64,000 nucleotides of DNA from Trichostrongylus colubriformis (lineage: Eukaryota > Nematoda > Chromadorea > Rhabditida > Trichostrongylidae): positions 28,393,686 through 28,457,685 of the forward strand of contig OZ022261.1 of assembly GCA_963978905.1 (NCBI GenBank), written 5' to 3'. The notes below the pieces were generated by a model. That model was not told the origin of the DNA. It saw only the letters and a list, made by a program, of their open reading frames with translations, and made no database searches. Below, one piece after another: positions 1 through 15,100 of this stretch. The position numbers and the translations under genes were made by a program. Within the stretch, counting starts at the first letter, position 1, and each line of letters opens with the position of its first letter.

Positions 1-3000
1 GTGAGCGAGCCGACAAGCGAAGGTATGATCGAACGATGTGTAGTTGTACAACGACAAAGTGATGGCTATGGTTTTACGGTCACCGGTGATCATCCGGTTT
101 TTGTGCACACAGTAAAACCTGATGGAGCTGCATTTTGTGCCGGTGTCCGAGAAGGAGATCGAATACTGAAAGTAAGACTTAATCAGTTTTTTTTTCATAA
201 AGCGTTCTAAAGTACCCCAAAAATTCGGGTACTAGAAGTGTTATTTTTTACGTAACTTGCTAGCCTGTTAAAACTTATTTCTGCCTGAATTTAAGACCAA
301 CTAAGTTCAAATTAATCTTTCCTGCGTGCTGAAACTTTCAAAAATCAGTACCGCGCAGATAAGGTATAAGCATTTGCCATGGGAATTTTTTTGCGTTCCA
401 CGACATTCCCCTTTTGAAGAATCTGCCAGGGGTGCTTTCCATAAATAACCCCTGCCCCCCTTTGCAACCAATCAAATCATGGCCCCACTTATGAACTTCT
501 CTACCCACGCTTACCCTGGCTCAGTTTTTCTTTCCAACTCGCCAGTGCTTCCTCAAGCATCCATCTGCATCCATGGAAATCTGCAATATGTATATGAAAA
601 TCAAATTCGCAGCTGAAAATTAGAGTGCTTTTTGATGTTTGAAGTTCTATCCCCGCTTCAACTCCCGTCCGCATAGTAGCAGATCAATGAGATTCCTCAT
701 TGTGCGTGTCGTTAGGGTTAGGATAAAGAAACTAGTGAGAGGGAATGCTAAGGCTTATGATCAGAAGTATAGGGTACCTTGCAATACTAGAGCGGGGGTC
801 TTATAGAGCCCAATTTCTATCACAATCGCCCAATTCCATATATCGTTTATCTAATCCTATTTTTTGATAGCACAAATGACAAAATTCATGGATGATTGTT
901 CCAATGTTCATTCTAACAGCTGCATAGTTTTACTCCTTTCTAATCCACTAACTTTAAATTTTGATAATAGTAGTAGTCGACTGCTAAAGGAGCCGTGGAA
1001 GCCGGGATTTGTTTTCTGCCTTTTTCGGCTATTGTCATGGCCATTGTTAATTGTTTTATGCGAGATGCTAAGAGCGCAGCTGCCGGCGGAAATCGCTGAA
1101 GTTCTCGCGGCCACTGCTTCAACTGGATTGTGTGGAATAAGTAATTGTTTAATAGTTGTTTATGTGAAAATCTTTATTCCGGTCGCGTTTCCCCCGGGCC
1201 AGCTTGCGCTGAACGACCACTGACTGATTGCTACTGCTGCTGCTGCGGCTGATTCGACTGACAAAAATTGGGAGCACGAATACATAAAACGATCGAAAAA
1301 CACTCGGGACAAGTATCCAGCGGATTTGTTCTACCCGAGCCAATTACATAACTATTAGGTTGATTCATAATAAATCGGACAAATTGACCAATTTTAATCA
1401 TTGTCGTACAACTTTTTTACGACAACAGGGATTCACTTGAAATATACTCAATCTTTATCGATGACCTTCTGCCACGGTATAGGCAGATCATGGATGCCCT
1501 TGCTCCAGAAGGCCGGAAGCTGGAGCTCGAAGAAGTTGCCGAGTGCCGCCTTGACCTCGTCGCGAGTTTTGAAGTCTTGGCCGTCCAGGTGGCGTTGGCT
1601 GTGGGAGAAAAGGTGGAAATCTGAAGGGGCCAGGTCTGGGGAGTACGGTGGGTATAGAAGTACGGTCCAACTGTACGACAGCAGCTCGGCCTTGGTCGAT
1701 CTTGCGAAGTGCGGTCTGTGGAAGTAGACACGTTGTCGTGCTGGAAGTGGACATGTGACCGCCGCCGTAGCGAACTTTGGACATTGGCCTTCAATTCTCG
1801 TAATTGACGAACGTAGACGTCGGCGGATACTGTGGTACCTTCATCGAGCAGCTCCCAGTACTCTACGCCGTGTACGCTCCACCAACCGCGGTTTTCGTCT
1901 TCGATGGAATAGTCGCCTGACGCAAACTTCGAATGCTACAACTACAGTGTACTTCTGCCGGGGGCATGCTCCTCGTGAACTTCTATCAGACGTCTGCCGA
2001 TATCCGCGGGTTCCTGGCCAGATAGCGATATAAATAGTATGACGTTGCGGATGTGGTCTCTGGACCGCTTGAAATCGTGCGGCATTGTGGCGGAATGAAT
2101 TTAATTTGGAGTGATTATTTTGCGGTACTTTGAAGAGCTTTCCATTCTCATTCCAACGGTACCTCGCGCGTCCATTTTCGTTAATTCATTACTGAGTTAT
2201 GATCTCTAGAAATCATCACTACCATTTGTCCGATTTATTATGAATCAACCTAATATTTTCACGAGTAACATTTCAAGTAGAACAGCTGAAGAAACAGAAT
2301 ACCATGATTTTTGAAATTTCAAACATTCGAGAAGATTTCTGGATTACTGGTTCACCTTTGTGCCATTGAAGCACACAGCCAATCTCGTGAAAGCACTCTA
2401 TTTTTTCAAGCTGCTATTCCTTCAAGCATTGATTACAGCAGTTCGGTCACCATTAACTTTGGCCTCTGTAGTATACGTTATATGTAATTACATGTAAACG
2501 CAACAACTTAAAATTCAGTTTGAACCCATTTCCTCAAAGGAATCGTCAACAGAAATTTAAGTTCCTCTGTTACCCAGATATACATGTTTTAATTGCTTAC
2601 AAGGCCTGCAAAAGTGGGGCGCGAAAATATGAGCTGCGCTATGGCTGCTGATGGCTGTTCAAATGTTGTGGCGGGAATTCAAACGATTTGCTCTTCTACC
2701 AGTTTTCGATTACTGCTTCGGAATAAAGCAATGCCTCGGTTTTTTTCATGTTTCTGTTCATATTCTGTATCTAATGGGGCGCTTTTAAGAGGAATTAGAA
2801 TCATGAGATTGTCGTGGACGTTTCTTCATTAAAATTGCGCTTCTTTTGATAAAAAGGTGAGCGTAATTGATATGGTGCACTGTGATCCGTAATCAAGACC
2901 ATGCATATCAAGGATAAAGAAGCAGAAGAAGAAGAAATAGGCTTTAGATTAGTATGGAACTTGAACATTGAATAAGTTTCTTCTCTGCAGGTGAACGGTA

Positions 3001-6000
3001 TGCCAGTGACGAGCAGCAATCACTTGGATGTTGTGCGCATGATTTCAGGTAATTTTCAGACATTTTTCTTTAATTTATCTGGCACAAAGAAGTTTGATAA
3101 CCAAGCCAGAAGAAATCATTGTCATCCGAAATCGAAAGACTATTTCGTGCATTGATTACACATGCATTTAAATGTGAAGAGAAACTTTGATGCTGTCAAA
3201 AGTGGGAACGTGCTCATCATTTATTCCCAAATGAATTCATATTGAGTTCAGATGTTAAAAAATATACAGTACCTTTTGCTCATGTTCGCATACCCAGTTA
3301 TTTCGACTTTGTACCTCCATGAAACCGGCCAACCATTAAGACTTCATCTTTGCAATGGGTAAATCCCACACCAATTTTTGTTTTTTTTTTATAATTTTTT
3401 TTTGCCCAAATAGAAATAAGTGGTCCTGGAAACGAAAGTTGAAGTTTCAAGCTATTGTGAAATTCGAATACTGTTTTCTTGCGTATGAATGGGTGGAGTC
3501 CACTCACTGAATACTATTATATTATGGAGGATTGTGCTTTAATGCCTTGAAAAGCGAAAGATGTACATCAAAGACAATTATACCGCTCCCTTTCCTCTAA
3601 TATTTTCTTGGTTCAATAATCCTCATGAAAAGGATGTGGTACAAGACGCTCGAGTAGGGTCAGGTAATGCGAGGAGGCGGTTGCTGCATTCGTTAACGCG
3701 CGGTCACTATCAACGGGACCAGCAAAGCACTTATCGCGCGCGGTGAAGCAATTCGCATGGCGCGGCGACCCAGTTTGAGTGTCCTGTCACAGGACTTCCA
3801 AAATGTGAAACAGATTACTTCCAACAAAAATACCAGTGTCAGAGTGCTAGTGATTAGATTCGAAAAGGATACAGTGGAATTGTTGCTACGAAGGCGTTCT
3901 AGGACAGTTTTAATACCCCGAACTCAGGCAGCAACGTAGTTAATTAAGGGTCAGCTAAGAGAGGGCGGAGGGGGAGGGTGGGAAAACCGGTAATCTGAAT
4001 GGTGTCTCATTCACCTTCTATAGGGTCCCTTATACTCCACTACTTGTGATCGTCTAATGATGTCGTTGTCATCACCAGCTGCTCGCCTAATCATGTCTAC
4101 TTTTTTTTGACTAACCCCGGCAAAACTTACAATTCGAATAGCGCAATCACTGTGCATCTATTAGTGGCCTTAGAGTGATCGCTGAACCGGCTTAAGAATC
4201 TTAGGCATTATTGCAACGATTCTCCTCGTTATTGGTCAAAAAAAGCTGACGGCGACCGCTTTTCTACGTTGTACATGTTTATTAAACGGGCTTTTCGCTC
4301 TCTACAGCTCAATTTGTTTTGCCAGAAATGCTCTTCAAACCACCCTCTTCCAAACAAACTCTCTTTGGCAAAGATACGGTACCAATTTCTTTTCGGCGTG
4401 TTTTGGGGCATTTCTCTGCGAATACTCATTGAAAATGATGCAGTATCATAAATAATCATTAATAGCAAATGATTGTGTGTGAGTGTCAGGGATGTTTGTA
4501 CCGTAGAGAATGCGTCGAAGGAGATTAGCTAGCGATCGAGTGAAGGGAAAATGGGAGAAGCTTACCGTGCGCGTAGGAAACTGCTCATGATCGTTTGTCC
4601 AGTGATTTGAAAGATGCGGAGACCCATCTCATGAAATATCCCTGCAGCAGGGTGTGTAGCCTTGTGTCGGATTTTCGCTTTGCGGCGTCGCACTCGCGGC
4701 GCCATCAGCACAAATTGTCGCTGTCAATGAATTCCGCTCAGGATGCAAGCTGCTGATACCATTGAGGTCCTCCAGAGAAATAGCTGTTTATCTCATCAGT
4801 ATCTGAAAACAACAACTCATATACTCTAAAAAGACAAAATAGTAGCATTAAATGTAAAAGAAACAATAACTTCACATGATAACGACTTACACAAGAAATA
4901 ATTAATTCGGGCGCAAAACTTGAAGGGAATGTACGCAATGTACGTAATCACACGTGAAAAACCCCGCCGCGGAGCTCGCCGTGCGCGGCCGCGCGAAAAT
5001 TCGACATAATGCTACACACTCCCTGCGATGTGGCCCGTACAGTAAATCTTCGAGCCGACAACAGGGATAGGTGGTCAATTATTGCTCTACAAGATGTATC
5101 ACGAGTATGGTCACGATGTATCAGCGATACAAAAATTGCAGTTTGAAATGAATCTTGGTGAAACCTCACTATTATGTACTTGGATCTAGTCACAGAAATT
5201 ACAGTTAATCTGGGCAACTTCGCCAATTATTTGAACTCGAAGCTCTCCAAATGCGTCTTGGGGATGGCATGTAGTCTGATGGGGGACACTGATCCATGTT
5301 ATCTGCGGCGATTTCTCCACAGATCACCATTTTCTGGTTTAATCTAAAAACTGAGACTCTTTTGAAGGAGCTAATCTAAGGATTCTAATGGGTGGTCGTC
5401 GGAAAATATCCGGAAATTTCGGGTTTATTGGTGCTACACCATAGTAGTTGTAGGAGTAGTCAGAGCCGAATATCAGAAGATCATCAAATGCGAAAGTCCA
5501 GGTGTTCATTTTACGTTTCGAAAGTGAAGCGAAAGTCCAGGTGTTCATTTTACGTTTCGAAAGTGAAAAAAAAGGATGGAACGGTGAAAAACCGGAGGAA
5601 TAAGATCCTCTTATCACGTTGCTTCCTTAAGGATGCGATCTCTGTCATTGAAAGGGACATGCACTGTTGAAACTAGTGACAGCTGTTGCAAAAACAGCTC
5701 TTATAGAAGCCGAGGGCGCTCCTTTTGATCGGAAATTGTCATCTATACTCTTTCCGGACCCTCAGCTTTGGAGTTCTCATTGCTCACATCACCCCTGTCT
5801 TTGAGTTCTCTTTTCTTGGCGAAGTAAGCTTCTACCCGTAAAGTTTAGACTACATTGTTACCTACTCATGGCGCAATAAGTATTTGAGAAATCCCACAGA
5901 GGAAGGAGTCCACTATCAGACATTGTAATGTGAAAATAGAATGTTAGAAGTCGGCTGAGTAACACAACTCACAATTTTGTGAAACACCTCATAGTGGAAT

Positions 6001-9000
6001 AAAATGTTCACTATTGCGCAGTAAGATGCTAACTTAAATGGTAGGTGGTAGAAAAAAAAGCAAAAAAAAAAAACAGGGGACTGTCCCGATGTAGATGCCT
6101 CTACCACTGCGTCGAGTAGTTAGCTTGATTTCAGGGGGATACTCAAAGATGCAGGCCACCGCCTCCTTTACAATCGGTACATTGACTATTTATGGGAATT
6201 ATCGTATCGTAATTACGAATTTCCATGTTGGACCATGTAGAACTTGACATTCACTTATTCTACTCGTAAAATGTCCACTGGGACAGTTTAGTCATTTTCT
6301 TGAGTTGAAGCGAAAATCTTATGAAAGTAAGGACCATGTTCGTAATTGATCGATAGTATATTGATCTTCACGTTGCAGCTAATACCTCAGTTTTTTGGAT
6401 TGTACGATAATTGTTCGTAGAACAGGTAAGATCGCCGCGCTGAGAATTATGTGGATCATGGATAACATGTCTGCTACAGCGCCACCTGTATAGCCGATGT
6501 TGCAAATCATGTCTGTCACCGGCATAATGCTACATCGCTACTTTACATTACCTTTTATTAATTTCCTATTAACAGCATTTAAGACTTACCTTTCTATTGT
6601 GTACTACTCATCAATTTTGCAGCTATAGGCACGATTACAACTCATCCCTATAGGCCCATTTGTGATTATCTTGAAAGGATTACGATGATGACTGGTTGTG
6701 ATCAATAAGGAAAGCAGGGGCTTGAAATGGCTAATCAGTGGAAAAATTACGATGAAACGCTCAGAACACCTAACTTTGAGCCCTCTTTGCTGTCTTCAAA
6801 ATTCGCTGTTGCACATGCTCATGAAAGTGCTCGGTGACACAACCAGACAAAAAAGCGGGACGGAGACCGGAAGGGTAGAGAAGAGCGACAGAGACGCAGA
6901 CTACGTGGTTGTCACGCTATGAGCCACGTCGAGCGGGGTGTGGTTTGTTGTGTAGTCGTCGTGTGAGCAAGCTTAGAGTCATAACGACGGACCGTTGTAC
7001 TGCAATACAGATGGAAAATTGCCAGTTGAAGCCGATGTATGTGCCCAGAGAGACATGATGCAGACTTTCCGAATTATCGCGAGATTCGCCTTCATGATAA
7101 TTTTCGACAACCCTGTTCTCATAGCGCCATTTTTTCTTGTGATGTTCTTGAGGGAATCGTTCACGGGAAAATGAGTTTCTTTGTTACCCGTATATTTATT
7201 TTGTATTTGCCTAATAAGGGCCGCACTCAAAGTTTCACGCGAAGAAGTGAGAATTCGTCTATGATACAGCTCCCCAAATTCTCGGCCGGATGGGCGGGGT
7301 CTCCGTGTAAAAGCCCCGCCCATCGTCCGCCGCTGTTGGAAACGGGGAGTACGACTGTTTTTGTATTTTTTTTGTTCCTATTATGAGTCTCCGACCGCGG
7401 CAGACGACGGGGTTGGCACTTGCTCGGAGGCCCCGCCCACTTGGCCGAGACTGTGGTGCTGTATCTTGGTCGGATTCACATTTTTTCCTCGTGAAACCTT
7501 GCATGCTGCCCACATTAGGCAAATACAACATAAATATATTGGTAACATAAATATTCATTTTCCGTGGACGCTTCCTTTAAAACTTACAAACTTTCTGTGC
7601 GACGCACATTTACTGTCATTGAGTAGCACCCATCAGTAGCAGTATACGTTCACCAGCTACGTCTGTCTGCTTTGCTTAAAAGTTTTACATCTAAACTTAT
7701 AGGATAGAGTGTTTGCCGTAAAGCAGTTCTCTTGGGACACGCCACGCATTTATCTTCCTCCGAGACGCAGTTCAATGCGCATTGGCCATGTGCTTTGAGT
7801 TTCGAGGGATCAGCCATCCTCCACTATTCTGTTGTCAACTTTCTAGCATAACTCCTTTCTTTAGCGACCAGGAGGGCTGGTTCTGAACCATGAGCCCAGT
7901 AAGGAAGCCCTACTGGGGCCATGGCTGGGACCAAACTAGGTCATGCTTCTTGATACTTCACGAAAGCAACCTATATCTACACTGACTCTTTCCATATCAT
8001 TACGCATAACGAGCAGTTCACCCTGAACAGAGATGGGCAATACTTATTATATCGAGCGCATCGGTGTGGATATGTTAGTAATACTACTGCATAGTAAACT
8101 GGAAAGCAAAGCTTTTGATAAAATGTCGTTCTTTTGTTTTGAGCTGAGTTAAAGACACCGGAAGGGGGTAATTTCGGCCTACGGTAGAACAGACGTAGTT
8201 CGGACGAGTTTAAGTGGCCGCCATTGCACAAACTCGCCAATTTGACGCGTTGGCATGGTGCCAAGAGCAGATGTTTCTATTATAAATTTGTTTTTCCCTC
8301 GATTTTTTCCTTTGTTATTTCTTATATTGTTTCTAGATGTAGTACTCACATGAATGCTAATGTAGTTGGGAATGGCCGCACCACTGCGCAGGGAGTCAGA
8401 TGCTACAACTAACGTTGGCACGCTGCCCGTCTCCTACAGCGGGCAACTCGGAAAGTCAGTGTGTTGATGCGAATGGAATGCGAATACACACCGCAGCTTC
8501 GCGCTTTTGAATCCGGGTTTTTTTAACCGATTATCGCTTCCAGCCTTCAGTATTCGTTACAAAATGGTCACTTATTTGCATCTTCCTCTTGTTTCGGACC
8601 CCTCCCGGCTCCTTTAAAGTCTCGGTAGTGTAGTGGATTAGTCAATACTCGGAAAGCATGGATGCGGGTTCGAGTCCCGTCCGGACTTTTGCCCACAGCT
8701 CACTATTCTTGTAACAGTATCTTCTAATAATTTGGAAAAACGCTAATGAGTTGCTATCAGATTTGCAGAGTCACGGCCCATTCGCCAAATGTAATCTTTC
8801 GCATCTTTTCATGGATAATAGAGACAGCTTCATATTAATCTTGCACCATAATAAAACCTCATGCGCTGTGCGCATTAGATTGATAGAACGGCCACATTTG
8901 AGGGGTGAGTTGAGTGCGTCTAGCGATAGTAGTGGACTTGGCGGCGTGTGTTAGATGTGTGACCTCGGGGTCTCCAGGGACAGTGTGGCAAATGCTCTCG

Positions 9001-12000
9001 ACGATGCACGGATAAGCATAAGCCTGACCATGAAACGGGAAAGATTTTGAGGTTTCAGATTGCGATAACAAGTAATCTTCGAGTAATGCAGTATAGAGAA
9101 TTGGCAAGATACTCAGTGCTGATTAATTCGCTGGAATGCGCCACGAATTTGACGTTGTTTTGTGTTCGTATTTGGTCGTAAAACTGCTTATGAAGATGAT
9201 TATTTGTCCAAATCAGTGCTTCTACCTCGGAGAAAAGTTCTAGCGCTTATACGACTTGAAAGCAATGCTAGGCTCCTCCCTTGACAAAATTCGTACCGAT
9301 AACCACGCGAGCGATGAACAGTGCCACTCGACATTGTGTGTGTATCGTTCACTCAGGATTTACATCACGGTGTGCGGCGTGGGACGCGACGCTGCAGGCT
9401 AGTGGGGCCACATGTAGAGGGTCCTAGAGCGATTGCCATGTCTCACGCCAAATTTAAAGCATAAAAGCATGCAGGATGAAGTTTTCGGCGCTAATCAATC
9501 CCTTCTTGGGATGCGCCGCACATTCTAGTTCCATTCAGAATCATGGTGGCTGGTGAATACGATGTGGCCTATACAATGACTTGCGGTGGCCAGCCGATGT
9601 GTAAGCCAGTGCTTTTATCCTCCCAGACGAGTCTGTTACCAATTTGCCGACCCCGGAGAGATGGAAGGCTTGGTCGGCCTGGGCGGGCGCTGATGCGGGA
9701 TTTGATCCCCGTACCACGAGAGTGGGGTGCGCGCCACCTGTCACTACACCACCTCCGCCCTGTTTCAAGCGTGATCGCCTCAAAACCCAGTCACATATAG
9801 CACCTTTACCTCGCACGCACGGCGCCGGACACTTCATGCTTTTTATTGGGACCGAATAATTTCATTTCCTTTTCTATGCTTCTAAGTCTATTAATATGAT
9901 TTCTATTCAGCTCTAACACTAAAGTATGCGGACTTTCGTTCTCTTCTCTCCCTATGCGGCGACTGTTGTTGATCCCAGAATGAAATGAGGAAAACCTAGA
10001 TAAGACTTCATCTGTGGGATGCTGGGGGGAAGCTTATCGTTTCTTGTAACTGATTAATCCCAGCACTTATCGAGGTGCTAGCGCTCTGTCTAACACCAGT
10101 TCATGTCCATCAAGGAGCGATCAAGATCACCAAGCAGGGTCAAAAGTTAGTCGAGAAATTGTGAAGATGATGACTGTTTTTGGGCTGAGAGTCAAATTAG
10201 GTAGAGGGTTTGCTCAAGAAATTGGGGAAGGACGTGCATTGAGTTCAGCAGTGGGTTATAGCGCGCGGAAGCGAGAAACTCATTGCCAAGTCTAATTTTC
10301 CGTCGTTGGCAAGAATTTTTGGGAGCTCGACATTACGCCTCAATGCTTCTCTTTCCTGGCAATGGGAGGATGTGGGGGGGGGGGGGGGCGATTATACTTT
10401 CTGAAGTGTCGAGTGATCACATTGTGCGGTGTAGTATCAACGTACCCATTCCATCTTACGAATCTTGTCTCTCTTGTCTCTTATAATAAACTGTGGAGCG
10501 ACTACTTATCAAGTTGGCAATCTTTCATTTTCATACAATCACTGCTTCATCTTATAACTCCTAACGAAATCTGTAGGGCGCATTTGTACGTCTCACACGG
10601 AATCTGTAATGTTGAAGCGTTTTCTAAGACGCAGTGGTTGTAGTGGAATGCGAACAGCAATTCGTCGAACTTTTGTTCTATTTAAATGTCCCATAACCAA
10701 CTTGGATGGAACAGTTGGCTGCGTGGCAATCGAGGCCCTGCGGTGTCGTTGAAATGGTCCAACTTGACAATTCCGCTGAACGCGCGCGATAGGTTCGTTG
10801 CTGGTCCCGTTGCGAATTGGACAGATTCGCAACGAGACCAGCATTGATTTCGTCGCTCGCGATGAACCAGTTCGCGTAGCCCAGGTGCCAATGTGATCCT
10901 TCTGACGCACACCCAAGAAACTGCTCCACGTTCGTAGTGATGCAAACTCATCTCCTGCTACGGGCTAGTAGGAACGGGATACCTTTTGGGCTTTGCACTG
11001 TAGATCTGAAATCTGATTGCGGTCGAGTAAATGTCATGGAATTGCTTTTTTTCCCAGTTTCGATTTATTTCTCTCAGTATGAAACTGGAACAATAGCATA
11101 TTTGACATTTCGGTAGGTCTTTTATATGATTTCCTTTGTAGGTTTCTAGTCTATCCTTTCCAACTGCCTTTCCAGCTCGGTACCGAATGCGATTCTGCTG
11201 ATCCAAATGTCATAGGGACATTGCTTTTTCCAGTTTCCATTTTTACAACTCTGCAATAGTATGAAATCGGGATAAGTAGTGTATGTGACATTTGATGGTC
11301 CTTTACATACTTTCCGTGTGTTCAGTCAGTCTAGATGATATGAGCCATTTAAAAACGGCAGCAGATATAACCTACGCAACTCTGACTTGCTGATTTTAGA
11401 AAAGACCCGAACACAGCAAATGTTTTGGGTTTCGGAAATATCCTCAAGGGTTATAAAGGAAATGAAAGCAAAGAAGAGATGTTCTTGAAAATACCTTCTA
11501 TGGTGAAGCAGCTTTATGCTGTGGTATCTCCCGTTGAAACGCTCTGCTCAGAAGCCCTGCCGTCTCGCCTGGGTGCGTTTTCGTCCGATGGATGCCAACG
11601 GCGGAATAGCCTTGGAGGGCGGAGCGAATTTGGCAACTTTGGTTTATTGTTCGCTGGCCTCGCCGTCCGCATCTAGCCCTTCAGTGATGCAGAGGGAGCG
11701 AAAGCATGTTCCTGATGAAGATCAGGGTAGCAAGAGGGTCCATTATCCTGATCATTTTTTAACCATTTCGCCAAACTGCTGAACCCTTCATATTGCCATC
11801 TCTCCTTTGGTATTCCTTAGTGGCCCGAAATTGATCCTGACGTTGTCTTTGAAGTTTATGCGAAAGGAAAGGAGAACCACGGAAGACGGAAATCCTGCAT
11901 TAATGAAAATTATAGGTTTTCTTATGCCACTAAAAGACGAGGGTGTAAAGAAAAACCATCTAGCGTGTCTGACAAGCTTTATGTTTGTACATTTGGGTCC

Positions 12001-12195
12001 TGCAGTCCTTGGGAAGAAATTTCATTACGATTTCTTTTCTTTTTTTCTAATTTAAAAAAAAATGTTGTGATTCTTTCAGGTGGTCAAAACGTTGTACTCA
12101 CACTTTTGGGTGCACCACCGGAACCCCTTGGCCTTTATCTTATACCGGATTCGAAACTCGACACGAGTTCCATCCATGAGCCTGTGCTAATAGAG
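1..12195 (+). CDS. rhgf-1: rhgf-1 exons 1-3: PDZ domain
   Basis: Exons 1-171, 2991-3048 and 12080-12195 encode residues 1-115. The PDZ carboxylate-binding loop is visible as GYGFTVTGD (about residues 22-30). It is followed by VKPDGAAFCAGVREGDRILK, then VNGMPVTSSNHLDVVRMI and the final strand NVVLTLLGAPPEP, the usual PDZ order. In the family this domain binds C-terminal tails of membrane receptors such as plexins and LPA receptors, which recruits the exchange factor to the membrane. Exon 1 ends in phase 0 at AAA before gtaaga. Exon 2 ends with one base that is completed as GGT by exon 3. The domain is split by introns of 2.8 and 9.0 kb, the latter the longest in the gene. The exon 3 donor (GAG/gtttgg) is weak. 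Confidence 0.9.
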
Positions 12196-15100
12196 GTTTG
12201 GGAATAGATTCACTTCTTTCAAATTACCAGCTGCGACTGGAACTTTTGAAAATTCTGTGTATTTCAGCAAAACACAGGGAAAGAGGACTGGAAGCGAAAG
12301 CGAAAAGAATTGCTGAGTCAAATGTTGGATGAAGAGCGGAAGCACGTTGAGGTAAGATCAAGTTTTTAGATATGCAACGTTAATTTCAGGGGAATCTCGC
12401 GGTTCGAAACCTTTTTGAGAACCAAAAAAACAATATAAACGGCAGAAATTCCGCCATAACCCTAGACCTCGACAAAGGCCTTAAAAATAGAAGTAAATAA
12501 AAAAATATAGTTTCTTTCAACAATCAGAAAACTTATTAAGCGAAACCTTTGTTTGTTATTGGTGTCGCTGGTCGCTGTTGCTGTAGCGTTCTTGAGGAGT
12601 GTGGACGCTGATTTCAGAGAACTATTAATAGCCATGTACTAGCCTGTTCAACCCCCCCCCCTCCTCCCCCAGATTGAGATCCCCGTTTCTGCCACGTGAG
12701 ATAGCGCCATTGAATTTGGTAAACGAATTGAATGCGAAGAAATCTGTCCTCCGAAAGTTCATTTCATTTGAATACCATGTCGCAGAGTGATTATTTTGGG
12801 ATACTTAACAATGAAAACTACCAACCAATTCGTATAGTGCGATAATATGCCACTACCGTTAAGACGGGGAGGGAGGGGGTGACAGTTCTTGGAGATGCCT
12901 TACAAGTCATTCCAAATAGGAAGGCCGCAAGTGGATTTCGTGGAAAGTTTAGCATGACTGACCACATCCGCACGGTCACGAGGACCATTGAAGAGTAGTA
13001 GGAGATACCACTATAGCTCCTACTCATTCTGTGAAGCAGATTTTCCGAGTCCGTTGCGAAGGAATCAGATAACGAAGCCTTGGCGACGACGGCGTACCTA
13101 CCGGACTAATAGCACTTTGTGAGCTCTGCAGAAACTTCACAACTTGCACCAGCTTCACGGCTTGGGATGCGCACTTGCGTATCCAAAACCTTCAACTCCA
13201 GTCTAGCTCAAGCGTGCTCCTTGTATATCCCTGATCACAGGTCATCTTACAACCTCATTTCCAACCTCAACGGGGAAACCAGGAAACCAATTGAGTTTAA
13301 CTCCAAAATTACGTGTAAAAGCATGCGAAAGGCGAGAATGTGGCATTTTGTTTAAAATTTTTCTTTGTGGCTGTGAGATATGAGTTAGATAGCCTTATCG
13401 CATTCTAACATTTTTGATCAGTCGGTCTCTTCTCGTTTTTATTAGACGCTTGACATTTCCCGTAATTGCTGGAGCATCTAGTGTAATTTGATTTGCCTTC
13501 TATCCTTGTTAGATTTTTACCAGAATTCGGTTTGTGATTCTGGGAAACTTCAAACATCTGAGTTCATGTTGAGTCTGGTTCGGCCTCTAATGCCCTTTAT
13601 TGTTCAGCAAAAGACTTAGAGCTAAACTCTGAAAAATGAAAAATGTTATCCCATATTCGTTCAGCGTCTTGGTCTTGTCCAGATAGAATGGGTCTATACT
13701 TGTTAGGTTTTTACCAGAATTGGGTTTGTGATTCTGGGAAACCTCAAACATCTGGGTTCATGATCATGGTGTTCAGTATCTGATGTGTGATCCATGAATT
13801 TGGGAAAGAGGTCTGCACACAGCATATCTATGTATTCTCACTTATAGTGCTTACTAAAATCCCTTTTTTGACCCCAAAATAGTCCTCCCTGGGTGATATG
13901 TGAGTAATGTATACACTACCTTCTGAACCCTTTTACGTCATACATGATGGTTGAATAGAAAATTGCAATCATCCACACTCTCATGACGATTGACGAGGAT
14001 GTGAGGAATCCACCAGATACGTCAAGTCTCGATGTCGTTTCCTCTTTTCACTAGAGGCTGAGGATCAATGTGCCGTCCGTCCGTCGTCCAGCAGCCGTCT
14101 GTCTCGACTCAACATTCAGCCAAAGTGAGAGAGCGATAGAGAAACCTCGTAGCTCCCCGTCCTTCTTCGAACTTCGTTTTTTTTTCGTCCACCAACAGCT
14201 TCGCGCTTCACTGCCAGCTCTCCCCCCCCCCTCAGCTTCCACCACATAATCGCGCAATTTTGGCCTTTCATGTGCGCGGTCATGGACATGTCTCGTTAAC
14301 TCGCTAAAGGCTCCATCCCGACCCCATCCCGCCTCGTCTTTATGCGCAGCCCGGTTCACTATCTCGTCCTCATCACTCCAGAATCATTCAGTAGGCATTT
14401 TTCCACATTAGAGGTCATATCACTTTGACTGCGTAAGCCTTCCATGTTGATCGAAAGGAACCACATATGGATCATCAGTCTCAATGGTTTGAGAGCATTC
14501 AGAATTGATGAACTGCGCTTAATGAGCCGGCTCGGGTTGGACACATCCATATCGAATCATATATTCAGCTCCCTCATGCCATGTTTTTGCTTCACAGTAT
14601 CAGCTAGCGTGGCCGTTCTCAGATGTAATAATACTATTCATTGAAAGGATTACGGCTACAGATACAGAAGCCATTCAACCGCTATTTAACGCTTTCAAAA
14701 AAGTGTCCGGCTGGTGATCATGGTTGGGAGCTGGCCAAAATTGGTATCGCCACTTTTAAAGCAAGCGTCTAGGCCTATATCACCTGTATACGGCCCTATC
14801 ACTTCAATTATTTTGCTGAGAATCATAAGGGTTTTCAGAGACTTTTTTATGCTCATAGACATTCATAGACCTCTTGAAATTCTGCTGTTATCCGTGCATC
14901 TCCCACCGGTCGTAGTTCTCTGTCGTTTAAGTTATTCTGTTTTACTATTCTGTAATTTTCAAGTTCATTCGATCATATGAGTAAGAGGTCACACGTCAAA
15001 TCCTGTGACAATTGAAGCTTTACCAGCTCGGTTTCATATTGTAATTGCTATGGGTTGAATATAGAAATAATTTAAATCACTCCAAGGAACCGTAGAAGTT

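Larger units (their letters stand above)
3049..12079 (+). other. rhgf-1 intron 2 (9.0 kb): repeats only
   Basis: The longest intron, splitting the PDZ domain. It holds repeat F copy 1, the 39-bp tandem duplication, foldback MITE A copy 1, repeat E copy 1, a tRNA-like sequence, a SINE-like copy and a G15 tract. It also has GC-rich fragments of a 'gggaccagc/cgataagtgc' family near 3655-3795 and 10680-10950. I see no exon chain on either strand. Confidence 0.7.

Noticed and set aside
5490..5567. CRISPR-like array
   Set aside because: Only two directly adjacent copies with no spacers, in a eukaryotic intron.
8621..8690. Functional tRNA gene
   Set aside because: The B-box and T arm are good, but no five-pair anticodon stem with a seven-base loop can be drawn and the acceptor has a mismatch. 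Listed as pseudogene only.
9541..9859. Overlapping open frames on both strands
   Set aside because: They fall inside the SINE-like repeat and have no conserved protein content.
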